Part shown: positions 49,459-61,794 of the stretch, in pieces
Layout of the letters: each line of letters begins with the position of its first letter
How positions within the stretch are numbered: position 1 is the stretch's first letter
From: Viscum album
Lineage: Eukaryota > Streptophyta > Magnoliopsida > Santalales > Viscaceae
Reading direction: 5' to 3'
Length of the DNA: 64,000 bases
Assembly: GCA_963277665.1 (NCBI GenBank)
Contig: OY728131.1
Location: forward strand, 1,392,114,688-1,392,178,687
Program-made: the position numbers and the translations under genes
Notes under the pieces: model-generated
Seen by the model: the letters and a program-made list of their open reading frames with translations, nothing else
What the model was told of the DNA's origin: nothing
Database searches by the model: none

Positions 49459-51698
49459 CTGGGAAAAATAAAACATAGAAAAGGGGTGAGCTCAAATGCC
49501 CAGTAAGGATAACAATATAGCGGAACATTCATAATAAGCATAAACATTTAAGGCAATGAATTACTAAAACAAAAGCCTTTTAAAATTGAACTTCAACATA
49601 GTATGGCAAAAATAAAAATGAAATAATGCCATTTACTTATTCACATGGATATTCTACTAATCGAATAGTCACATGCAATATCAATAACCACTTTCATAAT
49701 GTTGGAATGCATAATGTCAAATGTTAATTTCATTGTCTAGGCCTCATCCCAAGACCTAGGGGTTACTTCTAACCGGAACCCAACCCGGAGTGCCTCTAAT
49801 AACCGGACACCAACCCGGAGTGCCTCTAATAACCGGACACCAACCCGGAGTACCTCTAATAACCGGAGACCAAACCGGAGGGCTTATTTTTACCAGTCCC
49901 TAACCTGGAGGGCTTACTTTAACCAGTCCCCAGCCTAGAGGGCTTACTTTTACCGGTCCCCAACCCGGAACATACTTGTTTAGCACATTCATCTGAAGAA
50001 AAGTTTGAAATATAACATAAACATTCGGGTTAAAACTAGCATACGAAATGTCAATAGTTTCACCATAAACTATGAATGGTATAAAATAGCACATCCACAT
50101 TCAAACATATCACAAAACCTTCAATACAATATAGAAGTTTTGTATTATAATAAATCAACTTCAAATAATCTTAAAATCCATCAAAGGATGTTGACATAGA
50201 TGAAATCAAAATTCTTTTAAAAGAAGTATCTCCTTTTATTTTGAAATCATTTAAGATCCATATAAAATAAAACATTTTCTTTGAAAATATTCTTATAAGC
50301 TTGTAAGGAATGATTCGACGATTTTATAACGGCGGAAAATAACCGCACCCGCCGTATAAGTTAAAAAAAACATTCTTACCTCAATTCTGTCGAAAAGGTT
50401 AAAAAGGACCTTGTTTTGAAAACGACAGAAAGATTCCTTTATAAACCTCTTATAAAAAGTCAAACAAGGGTATAAATGACTTTAACCCATATTCTTGTAA
50501 ATAGTAAAACTGTTTTGAAATACATTTCGAAGAAACATGGATGTGGATGATAAAGAGATCCCAGTAGATTATTACGTATAATACAACCTCGGATAATGAA
50601 GAGATTGTGAAATAACCCTTACCAGTTTGGTAACTTATGAAACATACAACCCATGAAAGAGGTATCATACAATGAATATGTAAGTACACATAAATTAGAG
50701 TGTATTACACAAAGAATATAATTATGGGCAGTACATACACCACACAAAAGGTAATGGTGGCAATATGGCATGAATCTCACGGGAATAAGGAGTGAGATGA
50801 AAACCCCTTACCACGTTAATCAACTGAGTCGTATGGCCAAAAGTTAATAACCACCAAATCATTTACAGAATAACATGAATATGATAATATATATCAAATT
50901 CCAGTACACAATACACCACTTTCAATAATTTAGTGGCGAATAATGGAAATCTCACGGAATTGATTGTGAGATAAGAAAATCCCTTACCTTGTACTTTTCC
51001 TTGGTTGGGGTAGGTTAACCTCCTGTATAATGGTGAAATAGTTGTTATTAAATTATACAAGAATCATATATATTAATATGATATCATATATGATCTTTTA
51101 ACATTGATTTGTTAATAATATCTTAGAATTATCGTCGTTTCGGGAGTTAACTTACTCATTTTCTTTTATATGTTTTGTTACATAAGCCATGGTTGTTGTA
51201 TATTATTCATATCCAGAATGATATACAGTCCTTAAACATCATTTTTAAATCATCAAATGATAATTATACTTGAATGGATACGATGGAGAATGAATCTCAT
51301 CGCGTTCGTGGAGACGGTAGTCCGTACGTACGCACGAGCGACAATATCATTCTTTTGATATTAAAATAATATATAAATGGATGGTATATCATATATACAG
51401 AATCATTAACATGTTATATTTATTATTTACATGAGTTACACATCATTATTATACCCATCCAAATAATATTATATTGAATAACAATTACACCACGACGTGG
51501 AGACGGTAAGTCGTACGTACGCACGTATGGTGACATGTTATTCAAAGGGTGGATAGAATAATGAATATGATTGTACCATATTTATAATAACATCACAGTA
51601 TATGTGATATACTGGAGTTATTATTTCAGAATGGTAAGAACAAAGGAAGAAGAAGTGGAAGAAGAAATGAACTTAGAAAAGGGTGGTGAAATCATTAC
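49459..51698 (-). promoter_or_regulatory. Predicted leader intron in LTR K (5' copy)
   Basis: Donor-like GAG|GTAATG with its G at 51698 and acceptor-like TTTTTCCCAG|GT ending at 49459, 2240 bases apart. This is the copy that would be in the primary transcript. Alternative donors (AAG|GTAAGGG, TGGTAAGGG) lie downstream within the GTAAGGG modules. Confidence 0.5.
49772..49971. repeat. 30-bp minisatellite in LTR K (5' copy)
   Basis: The same seven units in the same order as at 42651-42850, with a few base changes (for example GCCTAGAG for TCCTGGAG). The array has not changed in unit number since insertion. Confidence 0.95.
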
Positions 51699-51867
51699 CT
51701 CTTCTTCGGGTTCTTCCTTTTGATTTGATCAAAAGGGCTCCTTAGGTTGGCTTTCTGATCAAACTAATGCCTCTAGGTTGTAGTGAGGGATGTTGGGAGA
51801 GTATTTGGGCAGAGTTTGGCCGAACCAAAAGACTTTGAAGGTGTGAAGAAATGAGAAGGAGGAGTGC

Positions 51868-51881
51868 CCTTTTATAAGAGG
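51868..51881 (-). promoter_or_regulatory. TATA box of K 5' LTR
   Basis: The complement reads CCTCTTATAAAAGG, identical to the 3' copy. The likely start site is about 30 bp on, near 51840. Confidence 0.75.
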
Positions 51882-53772
51882 GGTGAGGGGCACCTTTGGA
51901 AAAGCTAGAAATATTAATTTATAATAAATTCATATTCGGTTTATAAAGGCTCCAAAGTTGATTATTCAAAGTTTAAGGTGGGGATAGGTCGAAAAAAACT
52001 CAACCAATAGAATTTAGACAGGTTTGGGTACTTATATTAACCTTATCTTTAAGTATTAACTCTAAGTTAATTAGTTTCACTTTTACAATGTCTCTTTGTA
52101 TTTTTATATAATATGGTTAATAAACTTACTATATACATCCAAGAGACCCCCAAGTGGTCCATTAATGATTAACCTATCATAATATAAGTCTCTTGGCCGA
52201 ACCTTAGATTTTTAGGAATTTAATATCAATTAATAATATAATATTTGTTTTAAGAACTCTTTTATGTCAATTTTGACACTATTCAATAGTTGATTTTTGT
52301 GAAACTCGTAACATATTGATTACTTCAAACAAAGTCAATTAAATAAATCCTAATATATCATATTATCCTATAAAATTAGTGTAATTCATTAAAAGTTTCA
52401 TATTATATTTATTTGGGTATTTATAATATCAATTATGTTAATTTTTTACTATTTTAGTAATTACTGCATCATCATTGTGTCATAAATAAAATAACTTATT
52501 TAATGTCTAAAAATTATAAATAAAACATAATTATGTAGTAAATCATTTTAGCTTTCTAATGAATATTTATAATCGAAAATCCAACATTTATAACCCTATG
52601 TAAAAATTGTTCTTCTAAAAGACGTAAGCTTATGCCATTTTTATTTTTATTTTAACTTTATTAATATAATGTGTCCCTACCACATACAAGTGGCTCCAAG
52701 GGGTCCCCAAATTGACCCAAGGATGCTCATGGTCGGGTATGTGTCAACCAATAAGGTTAGGACACGTTTTAGGTTAATTTTTTATTATTATAATATTATT
52801 TTTTAACCCTTATTTACCGGATTAACCCTTAACCATGGTAAATAAAATATTTACCACAGTAATTATTCAAAATGTCTAAAAATAAAAGTTACCTATTTAC
52901 ACAATTTGGACATCCTGATTCCAAATATGGAATCCATTTTTCTAAATTCAAAACACAGAAGTGGCAGAAATTAATTTAAAATTAATTCCCGCTGTCAAAA
53001 CAAAAAGCGTGTTTTTAAGAGATAATAACTATCAAAAGATTGGCACTTGTTTATGTTCGGTTTAATTGTAAAATTATGTCCAATGACCAACATTATATTA
53101 AATGGTAAAAATATATTCTAAATATACTTTCAAACCAATCAAATTCATAATTTATCACTATTAATTATTTTGATTAAAAAAGTTGTTTTTAATTAAAATT
53201 TAGTAATTTTCACTATTCATCAAAATATGAAAGTTATCCGAAATGTACCAAAATTTCACCTTAGGCTAAATTCGATATTCCGAATCCAAAAATGAAGTCC
53301 ATTTTCAAATATAAAATATATATAATTTCAAAAAGTAGGTATTACTATTCATAATGGCTAGTTTGATTAGTTATGGTGTGTTAGAACTCGGTGTTGCGTA
53401 CAACACACGCTATCACATTATTCAAAGAGAAGCGTACCGTAGAAGCTTGGGGTGTTTCATTTTAAATTTTTGATGTCCCCATTTAGTCAAAAAGTTTAAA
53501 ATATAGTATTTAAAAAGGGTTCACTATTAAAGTTGATAAAAGTGCAATACTGAAAATGAATTTGTTCTTGCATTATATCTAAGAAACTCATAATATGGAT
53601 TCTAAAATTATAAGGATTATATAAACATTAAAATTTATCTAATACTATTCATAACCTCTTTTGAACGGCTTGTTTGGTAAGTCATGGTGTGCTTGAACTT
53701 GGTGTTGCATGTAGTGAATGTTATTGAATTATTTTGAAGAACTAACACACTATGAAATCTTGGGGTGTTACA

Positions 53773-53777
53773 TATTA
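53773..53777. repeat. Target site duplication of K, right copy
   Basis: TATTA, identical to 42089-42093. Confidence 0.9.
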
Positions 53778-54735
53778 TGTATTTATATTAGCTTTCTAAA
53801 TTACATGTTAAGGAGATATTCTTGTTACATGGAGGTCTTCTATCCATTGTATCTAACCATGATCTCAGGATAGCTTCTTCTTTTTGAAAATGACTTCATA
53901 TGTCATTGGTAATTTAATTAAACATCATTATAGATTCTCATTACGAATATGATGAAAAGTTTAAATGAATTATTTAGACTTAGAAGGTAATTATTCATTC
54001 TTGATAAATGTATTACTAAGTAATTTTATATTATTATCTATCAAAACATGAGTTTTCCTATAATAACAGTTTTCATTCCATTATACATATAGTACCTTTT
54101 GAGGAATTATATGGTAATAGGGGTTGAACTGCATATTTTGGGGTTGATGTTGGGAAAATAATTTTGTTGGAATAATATTGGTAGTGGAAATGGGTGATAA
54201 ATAAAATATGATTCATAAAAATAATAGGATTTATCAAATTAGGAAGAAATGTTATTTGGATAACCATAGAAAAGATCTTTCTTTCGAGGTAGATGATAAT
54301 GTTTCTCTTAAAGTATATCCATGGAAAAGTTATATTCATTTTACTAAAAGGATAATTTCAGAACATGTTTTATAGGATCATATTCAATCATGTATAAATA
54401 TGGATCAATTGCTTATTGGGTGGCCTTTCCTTAATGTTTATCTTAATTACACAATGTATTTCATGTTTCTATGTTAATAAAGTATATGGAAAATTCATCT
54501 CATGTTTTGCGCCAAAAAGTAGTTTAGTTAGAAGTGAATACGTATTATAAGGAACAAATTATTTACATTCTTCTAATGATAGATAATATATTTCAAAGCA
54601 AGTTAATTCACTATTTTAAGGATTTATAGAAATCCCAAATGGTTAAAGAAGCAATATGCATGTCTGAAATTTCTATGAGGGATATGAATCCTCATTTGTT
54701 TAATAAGAAAATAAAATTGTGAGGACGCAATTTAA
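53778..54735 (+). pseudogene. Element G integrase second part and chromodomain-like end
   Basis: Continues the gene cut by K: KLHVKEIFLLHGG then SIVSNHDLRIAS (53798-53875), where Asp of the SDRD motif has become Asn. Later EFSYNNSFHSIIHIVPFEEL (near 54046-54110), DNHRKDLSFEVDDNVSLKVY (near 54275-54325), YKYGSIAYWVAFP (54392-54430) and EEAICMSEISMRDMNPHLF (54647-54705) are the ordered C-terminal blocks. TGAGGACGCAATTT just before 54735 parallels the pol end of K. Frameshifts separate the blocks. Confidence 0.88.
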
Positions 54736-54744
54736 AAAAGTGTT

Positions 54745-57700
54745 GAACAATATAAAATCCTACTTAATATTTATATAAAATAATTTCATATATTCATTAA
54801 TTATATCTCATATATTTATATGGACTACAAAAATGTTATACAATTTTTTGGTCATTTGGAAAAAATCTGTATTTCTATCTAAATAGGATTTTTATGTATT
54901 ACATGGTTTTATTTAGAATCATGACTCACAAAATATATAATTTTATGCTTGAAAATTTAACATAATTTTTCAATTATTTATTTCAAAATTATTTCAAGAT
55001 TAATTTTTGATAATTTTATGAAAAGTTTTAATTTTCAAATAATATTAAGAAAATTTGATTTTTATATAAAGCTATATTTTCTTTTAAAGTATTTATAAAT
55101 TTAACTTCAATTTTTGATTAGTTTAAATTTTTAATTAGTTTATTTTTATTTAAATTATTTAAATTATAATTTTTTCATTTAATTTTATACTTGAATTTAC
55201 TAGATAATTATTTTTTATTTAAAAAGACAATTTTTTAATGAAAATTGATTTTCATTTTGTTTTCCCAGTTTAATTTAAATTAAATTCTGAAACATATGTA
55301 TTTTAATTTTTTTGAAATATATTAAATTTTTGTAGTCATTTGGATTATATTTTTTTATATAGTTTCCTTTAATTATTTGATAAATTTCAATATAATCGTT
55401 AATATTTTTTGCTACAACGGTAAAGGGTGAAGCAGATAATTAATGTTAAAAATAAAATGATAGGGAATAAATAATGAACCTAAAATATGACATAATTTTA
55501 TTATATGTCTTTATCTCATCCATACTCATACAAATTTCTAATATATGGACTTTTTTCCATTTGGTTTTCATTGTAAACATTATAATATTTTATGTATAGA
55601 AAATTAAAAATTTCACACTCGTGTTTTTGATAACTATAATATTTTAAAGGGGATAACTAGGGGATATGTTTAGTTATAAATAGTATTTTTAAATATATAT
55701 CATTTACATTCATAATTATAATTTATTATTTACTTTTATTGAATAAATAATTACCTTAAATGCTTACACAACAGTAATGTAGTAATTATTCAATTAATTG
55801 AAAAATAAAATAAACAATATTAAAAATAATTAAAATAATATAATTCTTAATAACTAATTTTATCCATTAATTTGTTAGATAAATATTATATTTTATGGAT
55901 ATTTTAATTTATTTTATTCTAATTCCTTTTTTTCCTAATGTTGTACAAGTCAATGCAAATGATTAGATCGTAAATTGACATTATTGATATTTTTTAAAAA
56001 TAATATTTTATTAAATGATATAAATTCATAAACATTATATATTCATACATTATATTAGTATATAGTTTAAAATATCAACCCTAGTCAATTTATGATCCAT
56101 TTTATTTATTTTTAGTTACTATCTTGACCCTCAAAGAGTAAGAAAACCATATTGTTGTGATAAGTGCGAAAAGGGTTAACGGGGGTAAAACCAAAATATA
56201 AGGGTATATAAATGAACGAAATTTAACCAAATTTTATTGTATGAGGGTATTTATACTTATTTGGATGTTATTTAAAATATCATCAACTTGGTAATATTTT
56301 TTACATCATGATTAACTTATATTAATTTAATATATTAATAAATTCCAAAAGTGCCCCACCCCTCTGTTATAATAGTTCACAACTTCTTCTAATTAATTCT
56401 GAATTTGGAGTAGAAAATATTACAAAAATACATTCCTATGATACCTTAAATCATTCTGTAAGTCTTTTTTATGCATAATACCATCCTTAGAAGCCATAAA
56501 AAGTATGTAAAGGGAACCTTCCAATGAAGTGTATAGTTTATAACCGTTTATATTAGTTTTAATTCTTCTTACACTTCCAATAATTAATACCTATCCAGGA
56601 TTATATAGTAACATAATTATATCACAAGTTATGAAATTTTATTATGTTAATTTCATGGTCTATATACATCTCTAACCTCAATCAAATGGGAAATCAATTC
56701 ATCATTCATGTATACAACAGAATACCGCCTCACGAACCGATTTAATTATTTTTCCATCACCTTCTCTCGTGGATGTTTATAATGATATATTTAAGTTATA
56801 TATATTATGTTTATTATATATTAATTATTTTTTTAAATAAAATATAAAACTTATTTTCTTTCCTATCTATACACTGGAAAATGAAAACGTTGTTTGTGCG
56901 TATGTGTGGACTACCTACTCCACAAAGCAAATTTATTTTGTTTTCATCACCACATAACAAAGATGATATATATAAGTATAATTAAAAAAATAATATGATT
57001 TTTATCATATTATGATAATTATTTAATGATAAAATTATACTTAAATTCATTTCATAATTATTTTTTAAAAATTTAAATGTTGCCCATTCTTACGTACGTC
57101 ATACTGTCTCTTTGATTGTAACGTAGTTCATTTTTCATAACCATATTTCCTGATTGGTATAAAAATTATAATTTATGTATAAAAATTATAATTATTTCAT
57201 GATATTTTATATGGATAAGATTTAATAACGTCTAATTTGACCATAGACCACATACCGAAACTATTTTTAAATTATGAAATGAATATCTTCAAAATGTCTG
57301 AAGTGAATTTAATTTACTAAATAATTAAATATTGTATTTAAAAAGGGAAAATTAAAGGAATAATAAATGTGAAATTTTTTCTTATTCATCTAAATAATTA
57401 AACATACTTAATTATTCATGATTATGAAAAATTTATGTGATGATTCTGAATCATGGAATAGGAACTCCATTTAAAAACCATCTTTCAAAGTTTCCCTTAA
57501 AAATATTTTTATTCAATGCCATATTTTAAAACTATTTTATAGATGTTGGAAAATAAGTCAAATATAATGTAAATTTTATTTATTTATTTACTTTATTTAA
57601 AAAAAATTCAAAATGAATCATTTTATTGATTATTTTATCTTTTGATAGATAAGACAAAAAGAATTATCTATTTTAACAAATACAATGAAAATTACTTTTC

Positions 57701-58750
57701 TCATCGTTATAACCATTATTTGATGTTTGGATTACATTATATGATTTCATATTTTATTCCAAGAAAAAAATATTTCCCTTTGTTTTATAATTTTATTTGT
57801 TTTAAAAAATTTAAATGAAAGGGACATATCAATATCATAAAATGTTTTCTTATGGGTGAAAAGAAAGTTTTTATGACTGAAAGATTTCATAAATTATGAT
57901 TACTTTATGGTACATGGATATTTTTTATAATAACTGGTAGTTCTATTATAAATTGAGGGTGTATGATTTAGTTATTATTCTACAATGCTATGGGTAAACG
58001 GATTGAGTTAACTGATGAGGTTTCTACTAAGAGATTATGGGCATATATTACAATGGTCATTCTAATTATGGGATGAAGTTAACCAATTAGGTTAATCCTA
58101 AAATATCATGAGAATATACTATGTTTATTATTCTACTTATTACCATCATAGTTTTTTAATGTGTAACTATGATGGTTACTCCAAGTATTACATGGATATT
58201 TATTCTATATGTTACCCTAAGGGTTACTCCATGCGTAACAGTGGTTTGAAAATCCTCTCCCAGGATTCCTATATTTTTTATATATGACTGTTATGGGTTT
58301 TAAAAGTTTTATTTGAGAAAAGAGTATTTAGGATCATGTAGAAATGATTTATATCATAATCTTAAAAAAATAATGTGATAAAGGAAATTATTTCTTTGGA
58401 TTTTATGTTTTTTACTAGGCTAATAGATTTTATTATTTTTATATAAGTTACTGATATTTTTATAATCGTCATAAATTTAAAATAGTTTTTCACACGTTTT
58501 AAGGATGGGTTTGGGAAAATAATATGTTTATTTGATAGTTGTGAAGGTTTTTCTGAAAAAGATAACATTTTTTATTTTAAATGTCATATATTGTGGGAAA
58601 AATGGATACTCATAAAAAGTTTCCACCTATTAATTAATTGTTTATTAACTAATTTTCTCAAACTATAAACCTAAAATATCATTCAAAATGTAAGAAATTG
58701 AATTATAGATTAAATTCACTATTATGTGAAATTTTAAATGATTATTCATT
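54745..58750 (+). mobile_element. 3' LTR of element G (about 4.0 kb, decayed)
   Basis: Follows the pol end. The exact start is blurred (TGTTGAACAATATAAAATCC). Landmarks: C-rich stretch and TATA-like TTATAATAG at 56366-56374, modules with ACCGCCTCACGAAC (near 56720), GTGTGGACTACCTACTCC (near 56905) and TTACGTACGTCATAC (57090), and acceptor-like CTCTCCCAGGAT near 58255. Near 58155-58235 GTAAC...GGTTACTCC pairs suggest a decayed minisatellite. The end resembles LTR D (CTCAAACTATAAACCTAAAA against 6645). No gene is inside. Confidence 0.7.
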
Positions 58751-59045
58751 ACAGTAAAGTATAACCATAAAATTTATCACAAAAATCTATATTTTTAAGA
58801 GATTATTGATTGAAAAAACTATCACAGTGTCCTTCGCACCCATATTTAACTTGTTTTTTACCTATTCAAGATATTTAATAGAACAAAAATGCTTATTTTG
58901 ATTATGTATAATTATAATAAACCATATTTTAAATATAATAAATACTCTAATTTTCTCAACTATTAACTTCTCAAACTGAGTTATCTAAAAAGTTTATCTA
59001 ATACCTACTATAATGAATCATTCCTTAAAAACCCCATATTTTGTG
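58751..59045 (-). pseudogene. Element J gag fragment and leader
   Basis: 58806-58960 matches 7505-7700 of element F, including GTGTCCTTCGCACCCATATT-like sequence that encodes the capsid end on the minus strand. Stops interrupt it. It is cut by LTR G at about 58750. The distance from primer site to gag agrees with F. Confidence 0.55.
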
Positions 59046-59056
59046 TCTAATACTAA
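59046..59056 (-). other. Degraded primer binding site of J
   Basis: TCTAATACTAA on + differs from TCTGATACCAA of K at two transition-type positions, as expected from cytosine deamination. Confidence 0.5.
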
Positions 59057-59057
59057 G

Positions 59058-61252
59058 GATTTTAAATTATTATATTTTTAGGAACTTTTTGGTTAATATT
59101 TTTATTGATTTTTTATTCCAATAAAAATAATAGTGTACATTTCTCTACATTGTACATACATTCAAAAAAATAGGTTTTTATGTTTACAATAAGGTTCCAT
59201 TATGGAAATTTTTTATTCATTTAATATTGGCCAATATTTTCATTTCTATAAACCCTATACATTCTTAATACATTTTAAAAACTTTTAAAAACATTTCATA
59301 AGAAAAACATAAATCAGTATCAGATATAAAAATAAAGGAAACTCATTATTCATATTGTAAATTTATAAAAACTCATAAGGAAGATTCCTTATTTAAAAAT
59401 AAAATATGCATCAAATTCCAAATTTATTCTAAGTAATTATCTAACCAAAATAAAATAAAATAAAATAATCCTTAATTTTCCATAGTAATGCATGATAAAT
59501 CACGAAAAAAACCTTTCGGTATTAAAATATCATAAACAGTACATAATTCATGAGTTCATTCTCTGGCCTTATGAATTCAAACTATTTTTTAGAACCGTAG
59601 AAATATTTTAAATACCATGTAGGTATCTTGATACATAATCCTTTCATTCACCATTATATTAAAAATTATAAAGAAATAAACTTATAGGATAATTCCAACA
59701 TATCACTTAGGAGTAAATTAATTCCCATTAATAATGTAAAATTACCAAATTTATTAGACATCTATATAAAGCTCACCATCTCTTAGATTTATATCTAGCT
59801 CAGCCATTATAATATAAAATTTCCACGAACTATATCCTAAAAAACACATAAAATCTTATTTTTTCATCATAAAATCTCATAAAATTATATTTTTACACAT
59901 ATATTGAAAAATATTTAGATTTTATATAAAAATATAGTTCACTTTATTTTTTTCATTGAAAACGCATAAAACAAAAAAAAAATCTTATAATAATGAGTGG
60001 ATATATTTTCATAGAAAACAATTAAAACCTATCAATGAATCTTTATAATAAATAATGGATTTGATGGTGGGAAAAGGAGGCCATATAGTAAAAACATTCT
60101 TTTCACATTGTTAAAAATTGAAAAAAGTAACATATATAAGAATTTTTAAAATGATTCTTTTTTAATATTTTTTTAAAAATGTCAATGGTATTATAAAATA
60201 CTTTTATCAAACACATATTTCAGGATAAAACTTCCAAAAAACAATTTTAAGAGCATGGATATGGATTCAAAAAAGTTTAAAACACTTCAATCTAAATTTT
60301 AACAAAAAAAAATACCTTACCGTGTCTCCTAACTCATCACTTAAATCCTTCAATTTCTTGAATAATAAAATTTCACTCGTTTTCAAATGGATTAAGAACT
60401 ATTTTCTGGTTTATTCCTTGATGAATATTTTATTTATTACTATTTACTATATATTTACTAAATTAATTATGTTCATGTTGGATGTTTTGGGGTCATTTGG
60501 TTTATAACCTAAAAATAACATTTTCTCATTTTTTATGGTCAAATAGATCATGGTTACATTATATCGATAATCATAATCATGTTTTAATTATAATATTTAT
60601 ATATTAAATATACATTCATAATCATCCATGTAAGTCATTCAAAAAAATGAAGCTTGACATTTCATAGAGATGGTAGTTTGTACGTACACATGAATTATGA
60701 CTTTAATTTTCTACCAGTTGGGGAATAAATAATACAGATAATATTTTAGTTTTAAAACATAATAATTTTTTTATAAATTTCATATTTATACATTATTTCC
60801 CTTCTTTATGACTATCTATTTATAGTTTAAATGAAAAAAAATCACATTGAATCATGGAAGTTGATGTCTACACATACACAGGAGAAACGTTATCATTTTT
60901 CAATGAATGTAATGGGAAATTATGTATATAAAATCTTACATTTACAAAATAATAATAATTTCATAAACATATAATATATTGATTAATTACATCCTTATAA
61001 CTATCTATGTGAGGTGATGATAGAAAAAAAATCTCTTCATAAAGGTGGTAGTCGAAACTAATGCCTGAGCTATAATTTCATTTCCAGTAAGATGGAAAAA
61101 GAAATGAAAAAGGGTTATTCCATTAAAGAATTATTAAGTTTAAAAATAGGGTTAATAAATATTATAGAACCCAACCTAAATAAACCTATATGGAATTGAG
61201 ATTTATTTAAGTTTAAAAGGAATCGAATGTAATAATTTTGAAGGGTGATACA
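59058..61252 (-). mobile_element. 5' LTR of element J (about 2.2 kb)
   Basis: On the minus strand it starts TGTATCACCCTTCAAAATTA, similar to LTR I (ATTACACCCTAAAATTTT). It shares modules with LTR I: GATGGTAGTTTGTACGTACA near 60668, a TCTACACATACACAGGAG segment near 60870 and GGTGGTAGTCG near 61045. LTR I has about 1.5 kb between the last shared module and its start that J lacks. No gene is visible. Confidence 0.6.
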
Positions 61253-61782
61253 TTTTTATTTCATGTTTTTTATGTAATTATAATAAAATAATTCTCTTAT
61301 GTTGTTAATTACTCCTGATAAATCCGTATTTTTTAAATCACAAGAGCCCAAAGGAACTAAGTGTGGTGTAGTTGAATTTAATGTATTATAGGTTGAAATT
61401 AATGTTTCATTATAGAAGACGTATTAGCAATTACACTTTCATATATATATATATATATATGAACATTTACTATAATTATGTTGGATATTATTATAATGAT
61501 TTTAGTTTTAATATTTTTTCAGAAATATAATCCTTCAAATGAATTCATGTAAGGAATATATCTACAAAATTCTAATACCTTATAAAGAATTATATTTAGA
61601 ATAAACAGGTGAGAATGCTAATATATACTTATTATGTGGGAAAAATATGTTTCCTAGTCTTACCTAAGAGAGAAATGTTTTTATCACTTATAAGATATAT
61701 CATGAATCATGATTATCTTTAGATAAGATTAAGTATTTTTATTAGTATGTGATAATTATAATTTCCAAGATATAATTTATTT
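61253..61782 (+). pseudogene. Element H pol 3' end, heavily decayed
   Basis: Lies directly before an LTR with matching pol-end sequence (AGATATAATTTATTTATGGG). Near 61520 QKYNPSNEFM resembles the RKYNPDPSH segment of chromovirus pol. A 20-base AT microsatellite lies at about 61441-61461. The rest is not recognisable. Confidence 0.4.
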
Positions 61783-61794
61783 ATGGGAACAGAA
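61783..61794 (+). other. Polypurine tract of element H
   Basis: ATGGGAACAGAA directly before TGTAACACCCCAGG. Confidence 0.65.

Larger units (their letters stand above)
49215..53772 (-). mobile_element. 5' LTR of element K (4558 bp)
   Basis: Same length and order as the 3' LTR, with scattered substitutions and few small indels. Contains the minisatellite at 49772-49971, hairpin near 50329-50355, GTACGTAC modules near 51311-51340 and 51500-51530, TATA near 51868-51881, and predicted leader intron 49459-51698. As the 5' LTR on the minus strand it would drive transcription of K toward lower coordinates. Confidence 0.97.

Noticed and set aside
61441..61461. AT, CA and homopolymer tracts (also 4001-4013, 4890-4910, 9020, 16380)
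   Set aside because: Ordinary simple repeats for an AT-rich plant genome; not informative beyond variability.
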